Shown here: positions 39,961 to 48,690 of the stretch, piece by piece
How the letters are laid out: every line of letters begins with the position of its first letter
Position numbering within the stretch: position 1 is the first letter of the stretch
NCBI GenBank assembly: GCA_002702065.1
Contig: NZXX01000001.1
Span: 372,001 to 436,000 of the forward strand
DNA: 64,000 nt
Reading direction: 5' to 3'
DNA from: Anaerolineaceae bacterium
GTDB taxonomy: Bacteria > Chloroflexota > Anaerolineae > Aggregatilineales > Phototrophicaceae
Program-made: the position numbers and the translations under genes
Notes under the pieces: model-generated
What the model was told of the DNA's origin: nothing
Seen by the model: the letters and a program-made list of their open reading frames with translations, nothing else
Databases searched by the model: none

Positions 39961-40986
39961 ATGGGCCTTCCATTTGCCTTGACGGTGGGCGCGGTCGCAT
40001 TTTTGCTGGGTGTGATCTGGGGTGCGCCGTTCATCGAAATTCTGCGGCGGCTCAAAATCGGCAAACAGATCCGCGATGTGCTGCAAAAGCGGCACGAAGC
40101 CAAAATCGGCACGCCGACGATGGGCGGCATTCTGATTATTCTGCCGGTGGTGGTAATGGCGCTGGGTCTCAACCTTGCCAGCCTGGTGCGCCGCGTATCC
40201 GGCCCCAGTATCCTCGTGCCAATGTTTGTGCTCGTTGGCTTTGGCATCCTCGGTGCCATTGACGACTGGGAAGGCATCCAGCGGTCGCGCGGGCCGATTG
40301 GTGAAGGGCTGTCTGGCCGGGTCAAGTTTGCCGCGCAGGTGGTGCTGGCGACGATCACCGCCGTGATTATCTCGCTGTTCGATGGCGGCTTTTCCTTCGC
40401 CAATGAGATCAATATCCCCTTTATTCCGTTTCCGATTGCGATTAGCCCGGTGATTTTTATCCCGCTGTGCGCGTTTCTGATCGTGGCCACGTCGAATGCC
40501 GTCAACTTTACCGATGGGCTGGATGGTCTGGCAGGGATTATCTCGGCCAGCGCGTTCGCCGCCTATGGTGTGATCGCCTTTTTACAGCAGCAGATATTCC
40601 TGACTCAGTTTTGTTTTATACTGGTGGGGGCGTGCTTTGCGTTCTTATGGTACAACGCGCACCCGGCCCAGTTGTTTATGGGCGACACTGGTTCGCTGGC
40701 GTTGGGGGCGACACTGGCGACGGTTGCCATCATGACTGGACAGTGGCTGCTGCTGCCGATTATCGCGATTGTGCCGGTGGCCGAAACACTGAGTGTGATC
40801 TTGCAGGTGGCGTCGGCCAAATATACCCGCCGTTACTGGGGTGTGGACAAGCGGATTTTCCGGCAGGCACCGCTGCATGGTCATTTTGAACTGGGTGGGT
40901 GGAGCGAAACGCAGATTGTCCAGCGCTTCTGGTTGGTGGGGCTGCTCAGCGCCATGCTGGGTGTGGCATTGGCCCTCATACGCTAA
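39961..40986 (+). CDS. mraY: Phospho-N-acetylmuramoyl-pentapeptide transferase
   Basis: A 341-residue polytopic membrane enzyme that makes lipid I by transferring phospho-MurNAc-pentapeptide to undecaprenyl phosphate. Signatures include 'KIGTPTMGGILII', 'GAIDDWEGIQ' (acidic active-site loop), 'AVNFTDGLDGLAG', 'PAQLFMGDTGSLALG' and 'APLHGHFELGGW' (the His-rich loop). About ten membrane helices are visible. GGAGA precedes the ATG. murD follows 14 nt later. Confidence 0.97.
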   Translation: MGLPFALTVGAVAFLLGVIWGAPFIEILRRLKIGKQIRDVLQKRHEAKIGTPTMGGILIILPVVVMALGLNLASLVRRVSGPSILVPMFVLVGFGILGAIDDWEGIQRSRGPIGEGLSGRVKFAAQVVLATITAVIISLFDGGFSFANEINIPFIPFPIAISPVIFIPLCAFLIVATSNAVNFTDGLDGLAGIISASAFAAYGVIAFLQQQIFLTQFCFILVGACFAFLWYNAHPAQLFMGDTGSLALGATLATVAIMTGQWLLLPIIAIVPVAETLSVILQVASAKYTRRYWGVDKRIFRQAPLHGHFELGGWSETQIVQRFWLVGLLSAMLGVALALIR

Positions 40987-41000
40987 ATCGGGTGGGGAGC

Positions 41001-42371
41001 ATGCACAACGATCCTTTATTTCGCAAACGAGTGGTGGTGCTGGGGTTCGGGCGGCAGGGCCGTGCGCTGGCACGCTGGCTGCCCAGGCTGGGGGCCAGGG
41101 TCGTCGTCAGCGATCAATCGACGCCGGAACTGGTCAACGGCGATCTATCGGCTTTTGGCGGTGTGGAGTTTGTCTTTGGCGGACACCCGGAAAGCCTGCT
41201 GGAAGGGGCGGATCTCGTCTGTCTGTCCGGTGGGATTCCGCTGGCACTGCCGATTGTGCAGCAGGCCATAGAACGCGAAATTCCCCTGTCCAATGACGCG
41301 CAGCTATTTCTCGAACGCTGCCCGGCCCCGGTGATCGGCATTACCGGCAGCGCGGGCAAAACAACGACCACAACGCTGGTCGGTGAGATGCTCAAGCGGA
41401 CCGGACGCAAGATCTGGGTCGGCGGCAATATTGGCGATGTACTGCTGGATGTGCTGGACCAGATTCAGCCTGACGATCAGGTCGTGATGGAGTTATCCAG
41501 CTTTCAGTTGGAGCTGATGACCGTCAGCCCGCGAATCAGCGCGGTCCTCAATATCACGCCAAATCATCTGGACCGGCATGGCACAATGGAGATGTACACC
41601 CGTGCCAAAGCGCAGATTCTGCTGCATCAATCGCCGGATGACATCACGATTCTATCGCGTGACAACGCCAGCAGTCGCCAGCTTGAAATGCTGACTCAGG
41701 GCGAAGTGGCCTGGTTCAGCGGCAACGAGATGGTCGCTGATGGGGCGTTTCTGGCGGGGCAGCGCCTGCTGGTCGTGGGGTGTTCCAGCCCGGACCGCCT
41801 GCCGCATGTGGTGTGCGAACAGGATGATATTCAACTGCGCGGTCATCACAATACGCTGAACGTGCTGGCCGCCTGTGCGATTGCCGGAGCCGCCGGTGCG
41901 CCGGTCGATGCGATGGCGGACACCATCCGCGAATTTCAGGGGGTCGCTCACCGGCTGGAGGTGGTCCGTGTGCTGAACGATGTCACCTACGTAAACGACA
42001 GCATCGCCACCGCGCCCGAACGGGTTGTCGCGGCGCTGCGCAGTTATGAGGAACCGCTGGTGCTGCTGGCCGGTGGGAAGGATAAAAATCTCCCCTGGGA
42101 GGAAATGCTCACCCTGGCCCTGCAAAAGAGCCGTCATATTATTGCATTCGGTCATGTCGGCGACCAGATCGTCGACAAGGTCAAGGCGCTGTCTGGCTCG
42201 CTGGATGCGGTGACGCGGGTCGAAACGCTGGCGCAGGCGGTTGATCAGGCAGTCAAAATTGCCCAGCCGGGCGACGTCGTGCTGCTATCACCCGGTGGCA
42301 CCAGTTATGATGCCTACGTCGATTTCGTGCAGCGGGGGGAGCACTTTCGTCAGTTGGTGATGGGGCTATAA
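41001..42371 (+). CDS. murD: UDP-N-acetylmuramoyl-L-alanine--D-glutamate ligase
   Basis: A 456-residue Mur ligase that adds D-glutamate to UDP-MurNAc-Ala in the cytoplasm. An N-terminal Rossmann domain ('VVVLGFGRQGRAL'), the ATP loop 'GITGSAGKTTTTTLVGEM', 'LSSFQLELM' and 'NITPNHLDRHGTMEMY', and a C-terminal domain with 'HRLEVVRVLNDVTYVNDSIAT' and 'LLSPGGTSYDAY' are typical of MurD. ATG 41001 follows GGGGAG closely. The stop is followed at once by a heptanucleotide tandem repeat and a 162-nt gap before ftsW. Confidence 0.95.
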   Translation: MHNDPLFRKRVVVLGFGRQGRALARWLPRLGARVVVSDQSTPELVNGDLSAFGGVEFVFGGHPESLLEGADLVCLSGGIPLALPIVQQAIEREIPLSNDAQLFLERCPAPVIGITGSAGKTTTTTLVGEMLKRTGRKIWVGGNIGDVLLDVLDQIQPDDQVVMELSSFQLELMTVSPRISAVLNITPNHLDRHGTMEMYTRAKAQILLHQSPDDITILSRDNASSRQLEMLTQGEVAWFSGNEMVADGAFLAGQRLLVVGCSSPDRLPHVVCEQDDIQLRGHHNTLNVLAACAIAGAAGAPVDAMADTIREFQGVAHRLEVVRVLNDVTYVNDSIATAPERVVAALRSYEEPLVLLAGGKDKNLPWEEMLTLALQKSRHIIAFGHVGDQIVDKVKALSGSLDAVTRVETLAQAVDQAVKIAQPGDVVLLSPGGTSYDAYVDFVQRGEHFRQLVMGL

Positions 42372-42377
42372 TAGGAG

Positions 42378-42415
42378 AGTTATCAGTTATCAGTTATCAG
42401 TTATCAGTTATCAGT
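42378..42415. repeat. Heptanucleotide tandem repeat (AGTTATC)5
   Basis: Five perfect tandem copies of AGTTATC (42378-42412) plus a partial copy lie seven bases after murD, in the 162-nt murD-ftsW gap. The rest of the gap contains no obvious gene; it may hold a promoter for ftsW-murG, but I cannot place one with confidence. The unit is not a multiple of three but lies outside genes, so copy-number change would affect only spacing. Confidence 0.95.
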
Positions 42416-42533
42416 GGACGGCTATCAGCAATCGAAATGGGTGCTTCTGATGGCTGAACACCGCACATCAACAACGGTAAATTGGGATGGAATGCAGTAC
42501 GCTGGGATGTAAGCTTATCGGAAAAGAGATTCT

Positions 42534-43838
42534 ATGACTGATCAATCTGTTGCGCCGAGGTTTGTCGACGAAGAAAGCTCAACACGGGCAGCCCCAAGTT
42601 CACCATTGATTGCCAGTGCACCGGCGCGTTCCCGCCCCACAGAGCGCCGGCGGGCGGTGGCTGCTGCGCTCGACCCGTATCTGACGGTGGTCGTGCTGGC
42701 CCTGCTGGCTATCGGCGCCATGATGGTCTACAGCGCCACATTTGACTGGGGCTATCAGAGTTTTGGCAGCGAAACATTTATTTTTGAACGTCATCTGCGC
42801 AATATGGGCGTTGGTGCGGTTTTGATGTTGGTCCTGACATTTGTTGATTACCGGATCTGGCGCCGGTTTGCGGTGTGGTTTTTGCTCATTACCATCGGCC
42901 TGCTGGTGGCGGTGCTGTTATTTGGTGATGATACGTTTGGTGCGCGGCGTTCGTTGATTCAAGGGTCGTTGCAGCCGGGCGAGGCGGCTGAACTGGTTAT
43001 CATTATTTATATGGGTGCCTGGCTCAGTTCGCGGCGGACAAAGGTCCGCAGTGTGGTGTATGGGCTGGTGCCCTTCGCGGTGCTGATCGGCCTGCTGAGC
43101 GGGTTGGTGATTTTGCAGCCTGACCTGAGTACGGCGGCGATGATCTTTGTGGTTTCAGGCTCGATGTATTTTCTGGCCGGGGCAGATACCAAACAACTGC
43201 TGGTGGCCGGTGTTCTGGCCGGTATTGCGGGTTACTTTGTCATCCAGTTCGGGCTGCTGCCCAGTTATGCGGATGATCGCTGGACGACTTATCTCAGCGG
43301 TGCTGGTGATCTGACACAGGCCAATTATCACGTGCAGCAGGCGGTCATCGCCTTCCTCAATGGCGGTTGGACCGGGGTTGGCCTGGGCAACGGTCGGCAG
43401 AAATTTGGCTTTTTGCCGGCTCCCCATACGGACAGTATCTTTGCCGTCATTGGCGAAGAACTGGGTGTTATCGGCGCGGCGGTGGTCGTGCTATTATACG
43501 TGGCGCTGGCTGTGCGCGGCTTCCAGACTGCCCGCCGGGCGGCGGACTCTTTTGGCGGGTTGCTGGCTGCCGGGGTGACGATCTGGATTGTGGCCAAGGC
43601 TTTGCTCAATATCGCCGTGATGACGGCTGTCGTGCCATCGACCGGTGTGCCGCTGCCATTCGTGAGCTATGGCGGGTCGTCGCTGGTAGTCGTGATGGCC
43701 GGGGCCGGGGTTTTACTCAGTGTCGCGCGGGTGCGGGCACGCCAGCAGCAGACACCAGAACGGAGAAATGTGCTTGCGAATCATGATCGCGGCGGGCGGG
43801 ACGGGCGGTCACGTGTATCCCGCACTGGCCGCAGCTGA
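42534..43838 (+). CDS. ftsW: SEDS peptidoglycan glycosyltransferase FtsW
   Basis: A 434-residue polytopic membrane protein of the SEDS family that polymerises lipid II at the septum with FtsI. An unusually long hydrophilic N-terminus of ~45 residues precedes the first helix. Family landmarks are 'QPDLSTAAMIF', 'YHVQQAVIAFLNGGWTGVGLGNG', 'PAPHTDSIFAVIGEELGVIG' and the closing 'VPSTGVPLPFVSYGGSSL'. The hydrophilic C-terminal tail overlaps the start of murG by 71 nt. The gene order ftsW-murG fits FtsW rather than RodA. Confidence 0.95.
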   Translation: MTDQSVAPRFVDEESSTRAAPSSPLIASAPARSRPTERRRAVAAALDPYLTVVVLALLAIGAMMVYSATFDWGYQSFGSETFIFERHLRNMGVGAVLMLVLTFVDYRIWRRFAVWFLLITIGLLVAVLLFGDDTFGARRSLIQGSLQPGEAAELVIIIYMGAWLSSRRTKVRSVVYGLVPFAVLIGLLSGLVILQPDLSTAAMIFVVSGSMYFLAGADTKQLLVAGVLAGIAGYFVIQFGLLPSYADDRWTTYLSGAGDLTQANYHVQQAVIAFLNGGWTGVGLGNGRQKFGFLPAPHTDSIFAVIGEELGVIGAAVVVLLYVALAVRGFQTARRAADSFGGLLAAGVTIWIVAKALLNIAVMTAVVPSTGVPLPFVSYGGSSLVVVMAGAGVLLSVARVRARQQQTPERRNVLANHDRGGRDGRSRVSRTGRS

Positions 43839-44880
43839 AGCCCTGGTCGCTCGACAACCGGATGTGTGCCTGTATTTTGTGGGCAGCAGCGGGCTGGAAC
43901 AGGAATTGGTGAAAGAGTCCGGGGTGACGTTTGCCGCTTATGATGATGTGCGCGCCGGGCCGATTGCCGGGGTCAGCCTGCCGCGCCGGTTGCTAAGCCT
44001 GTTTGATTATGCGATTGGCGTGGTGCAGGCAGCAGGGCTGATGCAGCGTTATCAACCGCAGGCGCTGCTGCTCACCGGGGGTTGGAGCAGCCTGCCGGTG
44101 GCGCTCGTGGCCTGGGTACGGCGGGTGCCGGTCATGATCTTTTTGCCCGATATTGAGCCAGGGGCGGCTATTCGTGGGCTGCGCCGGTTGTCCACGCAGG
44201 TGGCATTGTCTGTGCCGGAATCGAGTGCCTATTTTCCCGGTATACGCACCATTGTCACCGGGTATCCGCTGCGGGCAGAGATGCGCCGGGCAACGCGCGA
44301 GGCAGCGATCAAGCATTTCGGGCTGGACCCCAGTCGCCGGACATTGCTCGTCTTTGGCGGCAGCCGGGGCGCGCGCAGCATCAACCGGGCGCTGCTGGCA
44401 ATTCTGCCGGATTTGCTGGCCGATGGGTTACAGATCATCCATGTCACCGGTACGCTGGACTGGCCGGAGGTTGAAGCGCAATCAAAGACGCTGGCAGCCG
44501 GCGAACATTATCACGCGTACCCCTATCTGCACCACGATATGGGGTTTGCATTCGCCGCGGCGGATCTTGCGCTCTGCCGGGCCGGGGCCAGCACGCTGGG
44601 GGAATTCCCATTTTTCGGTCTCCCATCCATTCTGGTGCCCTATCCGCATGCATGGCGCTACCAGAAAGTGAATGCGGACTATCTGGCTGAACGCGGGGCA
44701 GCGGTCCGGCTGGACGATGAGCGTTTGCCAGTGGACCTGTTACCGCTGATCCGCGAATTGTTCGCGGATGGGGCGCGCCTGACGGACATGGCAGACAGCG
44801 CGCGCAAGCTGGCCCAACCCAACGGTGCCGATCAACTGGCCCTGGCACTGGTACAACTGGCAGGGGGGAAGCATGATTGA
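43768..44880 (+). CDS. murG: Lipid II synthase (UDP-GlcNAc transferase) MurG
   Basis: A ~370-residue GT28 glycosyltransferase that adds GlcNAc to lipid I on the inner membrane face to give lipid II. The N-terminal 'MIAAGGTGGHVYPALAAAEAL', 'LLTGGWSSLPVALVAW', 'LLVFGGSRGARSINRAL' and 'ALCRAGASTLGEFPFFG' motifs are typical. The exact start is uncertain: ATG 43768 lies very close to the GGAGA site, and TTG 43774 would be better spaced. It overlaps ftsW by 71 nt and the next gene by 8 nt. Confidence 0.93.
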   Translation: MCLRIMIAAGGTGGHVYPALAAAEALVARQPDVCLYFVGSSGLEQELVKESGVTFAAYDDVRAGPIAGVSLPRRLLSLFDYAIGVVQAAGLMQRYQPQALLLTGGWSSLPVALVAWVRRVPVMIFLPDIEPGAAIRGLRRLSTQVALSVPESSAYFPGIRTIVTGYPLRAEMRRATREAAIKHFGLDPSRRTLLVFGGSRGARSINRALLAILPDLLADGLQIIHVTGTLDWPEVEAQSKTLAAGEHYHAYPYLHHDMGFAFAAADLALCRAGASTLGEFPFFGLPSILVPYPHAWRYQKVNADYLAERGAAVRLDDERLPVDLLPLIRELFADGARLTDMADSARKLAQPNGADQLALALVQLAGGKHD

Positions 44881-45406
44881 ACTATCTGCCGTGCTGATTC
44901 TGATGACCATATTTTTTGCGTTTATCGGTTCACTGCGCGGCTGGAACAAAGAACTTATCGCGATGGCGGGCATCATTCTGGGGCTGTTTGCGCTGTTCCA
45001 GTTCGATAACCTGCTGCGCGGCACGATCCTGCGTGGGGTGGCGCTGAATCAGGTGTTCATCATCCAGGCGGGCATTTTTATTGTGGTGGTCTATTTTGCT
45101 TACCAGACCCGTGCTCTGGGCGATGGCACGCGCCGGGCAGGCCGCAGCAATGTGCAAGAAAGCGCATTGGGCGCGGTGGTCGGTGCAATCAACGGCTATC
45201 TCATCTGGGGGTCGCTGTGGTATTTTATGGACATCAACAACTACCCGCTCGACCCCTGGATTATTGCCCCGTCGCCCGGTTCGCCCAGCGACCAGATGCT
45301 CAGCTGGCTGCCGCTGGTGGTGCTGGGTGGTGGGGTCAGTGGCAGTGGTGATTTGCTGGCTGTCGCCGTGATCGTGCTGTTTCTGGTTGTGCTGATTGTG
45401 ATTTAG
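44873..45406 (+). CDS. CvpA-like membrane protein in the dcw cluster
   Basis: A 177-residue membrane protein with about five hydrophobic helices and the 'SLRGWNKELIAMAGIILGLF' segment that resembles the Arg-Gly...Glu motif of the CvpA (colicin V production) family. GGGGGAA lies upstream of ATG 44873, and the gene overlaps murG by 8 nt, so it is part of the division operon. CvpA-type proteins are linked to envelope homeostasis in other bacteria; the function here is inferred only from family and context. The region 150-160 has a glycine-rich loop. Confidence 0.65.
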   Translation: MIELSAVLILMTIFFAFIGSLRGWNKELIAMAGIILGLFALFQFDNLLRGTILRGVALNQVFIIQAGIFIVVVYFAYQTRALGDGTRRAGRSNVQESALGAVVGAINGYLIWGSLWYFMDINNYPLDPWIIAPSPGSPSDQMLSWLPLVVLGGGVSGSGDLLAVAVIVLFLVVLIVI

Positions 45407-45471
45407 CCCAGCCGCTTTTCTGTGCTGGTGGCTGCTAGCGGCATACTGACTGCTCTTTATAAGGAGGCACC

Positions 45472-46890
45472 GTGCCCCGTCTGATACCGGGTCAACACAT
45501 TCATATCGTCGGCATCGGCGGTTTCGGCATGTCTGCTCTGGCGCGCGTGCTGCTGCAACAGGGATATTACGTTTCCGGCTCTGACCGGCGGCTGAATGCT
45601 CTGACGCAGGCGCTGGAACAGATGGGCGCGTCCATTTATAAGACTGAAGATGCCCAGAATGTGATGGGCGCGGAGATGGTGCTGGCGACATCGGCTGCCC
45701 AGTCCGATCATGTTGAATTGGCGATGGCACGTGCCCTGAATATCCCCGTGTACAAACGCTCTGATGTGATCGCCGACATGATGAGTGGACAGGTGAGCAT
45801 TGGCGTGGCCGGGACGCACGGCAAGACAACTACCACGTCGATGGTAGTACACATCCTGATGGAAACCCAGCAGAACCCCAGCTACATCATCGGCGGCGTG
45901 CTGCGCAATACCGGCCAGAACGCCGGGGTCGGGGCGGGCAAGGCCTTCGTCATTGAGGCCGATGAATATGATTACATGTTCCTGGGCTTGCGGCCCGATG
46001 TGGCCGTTGTGACCAATATTGAATATGACCATCCGGATTTTTTCAAGACGCCGAACGACATGACGCGGGCGTTCAACCAGTTTGTCGATTTGCTGCCGCC
46101 AGATGGCGTACTCATCGCCGGGGCGGACAGCCCCACCGCTGCGATCCTGGCGCAAAACCGGTTGGTGGCGGGCCTGCCAGTCATCACCTTTGGGGCGCGT
46201 AACCCGCAGGCATCATGGCGGGCGACGAATATCCACATTGACGAGGACTATCAGACCGTCTTTGAGGTGATGCGCGAGGGCGAGTCACTGGGGACAGTCC
46301 GGTTGCAGCTTCCGGGCGAATACAATGTATTAAATGCGATGGCGGCACTGATTGTGGCCGATCAACAGGGCGTACCGTTTGCCGAAGCGGCGCGGGCACT
46401 GGCGAGCTTTCAGGGGGCCGGGCGTCGTTTTCATGCGCGCGGGGAAGTGGGTGGGGTGCTGGTCATCGACGATTACGCCCATCATCCAACGGCGATTCGT
46501 GCCTGCCTGGAAGCGGCCAAGCAGCGTTTCCCCACCCGTAAACTGTGGGCGGTGTGGCAGCCGCATACCTACAGCCGGACCCAGGCGTTGTGGGATGGAT
46601 ACATCGCGGCCTTTGAATCAGCGGATCATGTGCTGCTGACGGACATCTATGCGGCGCGCGAAGACCCGGTTCCGGGCGTATCGGCTGCTGAACTGGCGGC
46701 AGCCATCCGCCATGACGACGTGCATCACACGCCATCACTGGATGACGCCGTGCAGTATCTGCTGCAGCATGTGGAACCCCCGGCGGCGGTTCTGATTATG
46801 AGTGCCGGTGATGCTCCGCTGATCGGCGTCAATTATCTGAAGTTACGACAGGGCAAGATGGATGGAGACACTGCGGGCCAGGCTGGGTGA
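45472..46890 (+). CDS. murC: UDP-N-acetylmuramate--L-alanine ligase
   Basis: A 472-residue Mur ligase that adds L-alanine to UDP-MurNAc, the first amino-acid step of the peptide stem. It shows 'HIHIVGIGGFGMSALARVL', the ATP loop 'VAGTHGKTTTTSMVVHIL', 'IEADEYDYMFLGL', 'VTNIEYDHPDFF', 'IDDYAHHPTAIRACLEAAKQ' and 'AVWQPHTYSRTQALW', all MurC-specific. The start is GTG 45472 with AAGGAGG at 45461-45467. It overlaps murB by 29 nt. Confidence 0.96.
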   Translation: MPRLIPGQHIHIVGIGGFGMSALARVLLQQGYYVSGSDRRLNALTQALEQMGASIYKTEDAQNVMGAEMVLATSAAQSDHVELAMARALNIPVYKRSDVIADMMSGQVSIGVAGTHGKTTTTSMVVHILMETQQNPSYIIGGVLRNTGQNAGVGAGKAFVIEADEYDYMFLGLRPDVAVVTNIEYDHPDFFKTPNDMTRAFNQFVDLLPPDGVLIAGADSPTAAILAQNRLVAGLPVITFGARNPQASWRATNIHIDEDYQTVFEVMREGESLGTVRLQLPGEYNVLNAMAALIVADQQGVPFAEAARALASFQGAGRRFHARGEVGGVLVIDDYAHHPTAIRACLEAAKQRFPTRKLWAVWQPHTYSRTQALWDGYIAAFESADHVLLTDIYAAREDPVPGVSAAELAAAIRHDDVHHTPSLDDAVQYLLQHVEPPAAVLIMSAGDAPLIGVNYLKLRQGKMDGDTAGQAG

Positions 46891-47776
46891 TCGGCTGCTG
46901 CCCGGCGAACCCCTGGCACGCTATACGGCGGCCCGGTTGGGCGGCCCGGCAGACTGGTTGTATATCGCCCGACAATCAACAGATGAACTGGTCGAAGTTG
47001 TCACCACCGCATGGGAACAGGCGATTCCGGTCCGCGTGTTGGGGGGTGGCGCCAATGTGCTGGTATCGGATGCCGGGGTGCGCGGCCTGGTGGTTATCAA
47101 CCGGGTGAACGAAGTCACCTTTGGCGAGTGGCACGAAGGGCGCAACGTCGCGGTGACATCGGGCGTCGGGCTGACGGTACTGGCGCACAAGTGTCAGGCG
47201 CGCGGCCTTGCCGGAATGGAATGGGCGGTGAGTGTGCCCGGCACGCTGGGGGGCGCAGTGGTCAACAATGCCGGGGCGCACGGCGGCGATATGGCCCGGG
47301 TGGTACGCGATGTCGTCGTGCTGGATGCCGAGCGCGGGCCCAAGCTGATGACACGGGCGGACATGGATTATGGTTACCGGCATTCTTGTTTGAAGGCTCG
47401 GTCTGACCGGCGTTTTCTGGTGCTGATGGCGCTGCTGGCGCTGGAGCCGGATGATCCACAGGCTATTCAGGCGCGGATGCAGTCATACATCGCCTATCGC
47501 AAGCAGACGCAGCCGCCGGGGGCGAGCCTGGGCAGCATTTTCAAGAATCCGCCGGGCGATTATGCCGGGCGCTTGATCGAGGCTGCCGGGCTGAAAGGGT
47601 ACCGGGTCGGCGCGGCGCAGGTGTCGCCGGTCCATGCCAATTTTTTCATCAATACCGGGCAGGCGCTGGCGGATGACTATTACCAATTGATCCGGCTGGT
47701 GCAGCAGCGCGTGGAACAGGAAAGCGGTATTCGGCTGGAACCTGAGGTTGAGTTACTTGGCTTTGAGGATCACTGA
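46862..47776 (+). CDS. murB: UDP-N-acetylenolpyruvoylglucosamine reductase
   Basis: A 304-residue FAD enzyme that reduces UDP-GlcNAc-enolpyruvate to UDP-MurNAc with NADPH. The FAD-binding region '[19 protein letters not shown]' and '[28 protein letters not shown]', the catalytic Ser loop '[15 protein letters not shown]' and '[10 protein letters not shown]' are conserved, in the MurB type without the long insertion of the E. coli form. It overlaps murC and precedes ftsQ by 73 nt. Gene order murC-murB-ftsQ is common in bacteria. Confidence 0.96.
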   Translation: METLRARLGDRLLPGEPLARYTAARLGGPADWLYIARQSTDELVEVVTTAWEQAIPVRVLGGGANVLVSDAGVRGLVVINRVNEVTFGEWHEGRNVAVTSGVGLTVLAHKCQARGLAGMEWAVSVPGTLGGAVVNNAGAHGGDMARVVRDVVVLDAERGPKLMTRADMDYGYRHSCLKARSDRRFLVLMALLALEPDDPQAIQARMQSYIAYRKQTQPPGASLGSIFKNPPGDYAGRLIEAAGLKGYRVGAAQVSPVHANFFINTGQALADDYYQLIRLVQQRVEQESGIRLEPEVELLGFEDH

Positions 47777-47849
47777 TTTATCTGTATGGTATGTTGTGGA
47801 CAGGTGTGAAGGTTTGTCGTATAGTTGGGGAGTGGGTTAATGTGGGAAA

Positions 47850-48671
47850 ATGTTGTGTATGGCTACGCGTTCTCGTGAAGGTCGCCGCCGCCTGAACCGT
47901 GCCCCGGGTGTGTGGCGGGGGCCTCTGGCTTCACCAACCGAACGCCCGGCAGTACAGCACGGTGCGCGCGAACGCAGTTTGCTGGGCTGGCGGGTTGTCA
48001 GCGGTTTCCTTATTGTATGTCTGGTCGCTGTGCTGTTCATGTTCTTTACGACCGATATTTTTTACGTGCATTCCATATCGGTGGGCGGTCTGCAATACCT
48101 GACCAAAGAGGAAGTATTCGCGCTGACCGACATTGCCAATATGCATCTTTTCTGGGTCGATCCACAGCAGGTACGCCAATCCGTCCTGCGGTCACCCACG
48201 ATTGCCGATGCGCGCGTCGAGGTGGGGTGGCCACCGCAGATGGTGACCATTGTCATTCAGGAGCGACAACCGGCGCTGGTCTGGGAGCAGGCAGGCGTGG
48301 CGACCTGGCTCGATGTGCAGGGCCGCGTGATGAACCTGCGCGAAGACCGGGCTGATTTGCTGCGGATTGTGGCGGCGGAGGCGGTTGACGGCCCGCTGTC
48401 GCCCAATGTGCAGGTCGATGTAGACATCGTCAGTGGTGCGTTGCAACTGCGCACGCTCTTTCCGCAGATTACAGGCCTGCGCTATCATCCTGAAAAGGGA
48501 CTGGGCTACGTAGACGGACGCGGCTGGGATGCGTGGTTCGGCACCGGGACAGATATGCCCGAAAAACTGGTTGTATATGCGGCGGTTGTGGAAAACCTGT
48601 TGTCACGTGGCATCGCACCCCGCGAGGTGAATGTTGCCAGCCCGCACGCGCCATTCTATGCAGTGAATTGA
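47850..48671 (+). CDS. ftsQ: Cell division protein FtsQ/DivIB (POTRA)
   Basis: A 273-residue bitopic membrane protein: a basic cytoplasmic N-terminus of ~45 residues, one membrane helix (about 48-68), then a POTRA domain ('FYVHSISVGGLQYLTKEEVFALTDI') and a beta domain ('IVIQERQPALVWEQAGVATWLD'). It should join FtsL and FtsB-like proteins in the divisome. The start could also be ATG 47859. Position between murB and ftsA supports the assignment. Confidence 0.88.
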   Translation: MLCMATRSREGRRRLNRAPGVWRGPLASPTERPAVQHGARERSLLGWRVVSGFLIVCLVAVLFMFFTTDIFYVHSISVGGLQYLTKEEVFALTDIANMHLFWVDPQQVRQSVLRSPTIADARVEVGWPPQMVTIVIQERQPALVWEQAGVATWLDVQGRVMNLREDRADLLRIVAAEAVDGPLSPNVQVDVDIVSGALQLRTLFPQITGLRYHPEKGLGYVDGRGWDAWFGTGTDMPEKLVVYAAVVENLLSRGIAPREVNVASPHAPFYAVN

Positions 48672-48690
48672 AAGGACTTTGAGGGAACCT

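Noticed and set aside
42378..42415. Short CRISPR-like array
   Set aside because: The units are 7 bp, contiguous and without spacers, and no cas genes are present.
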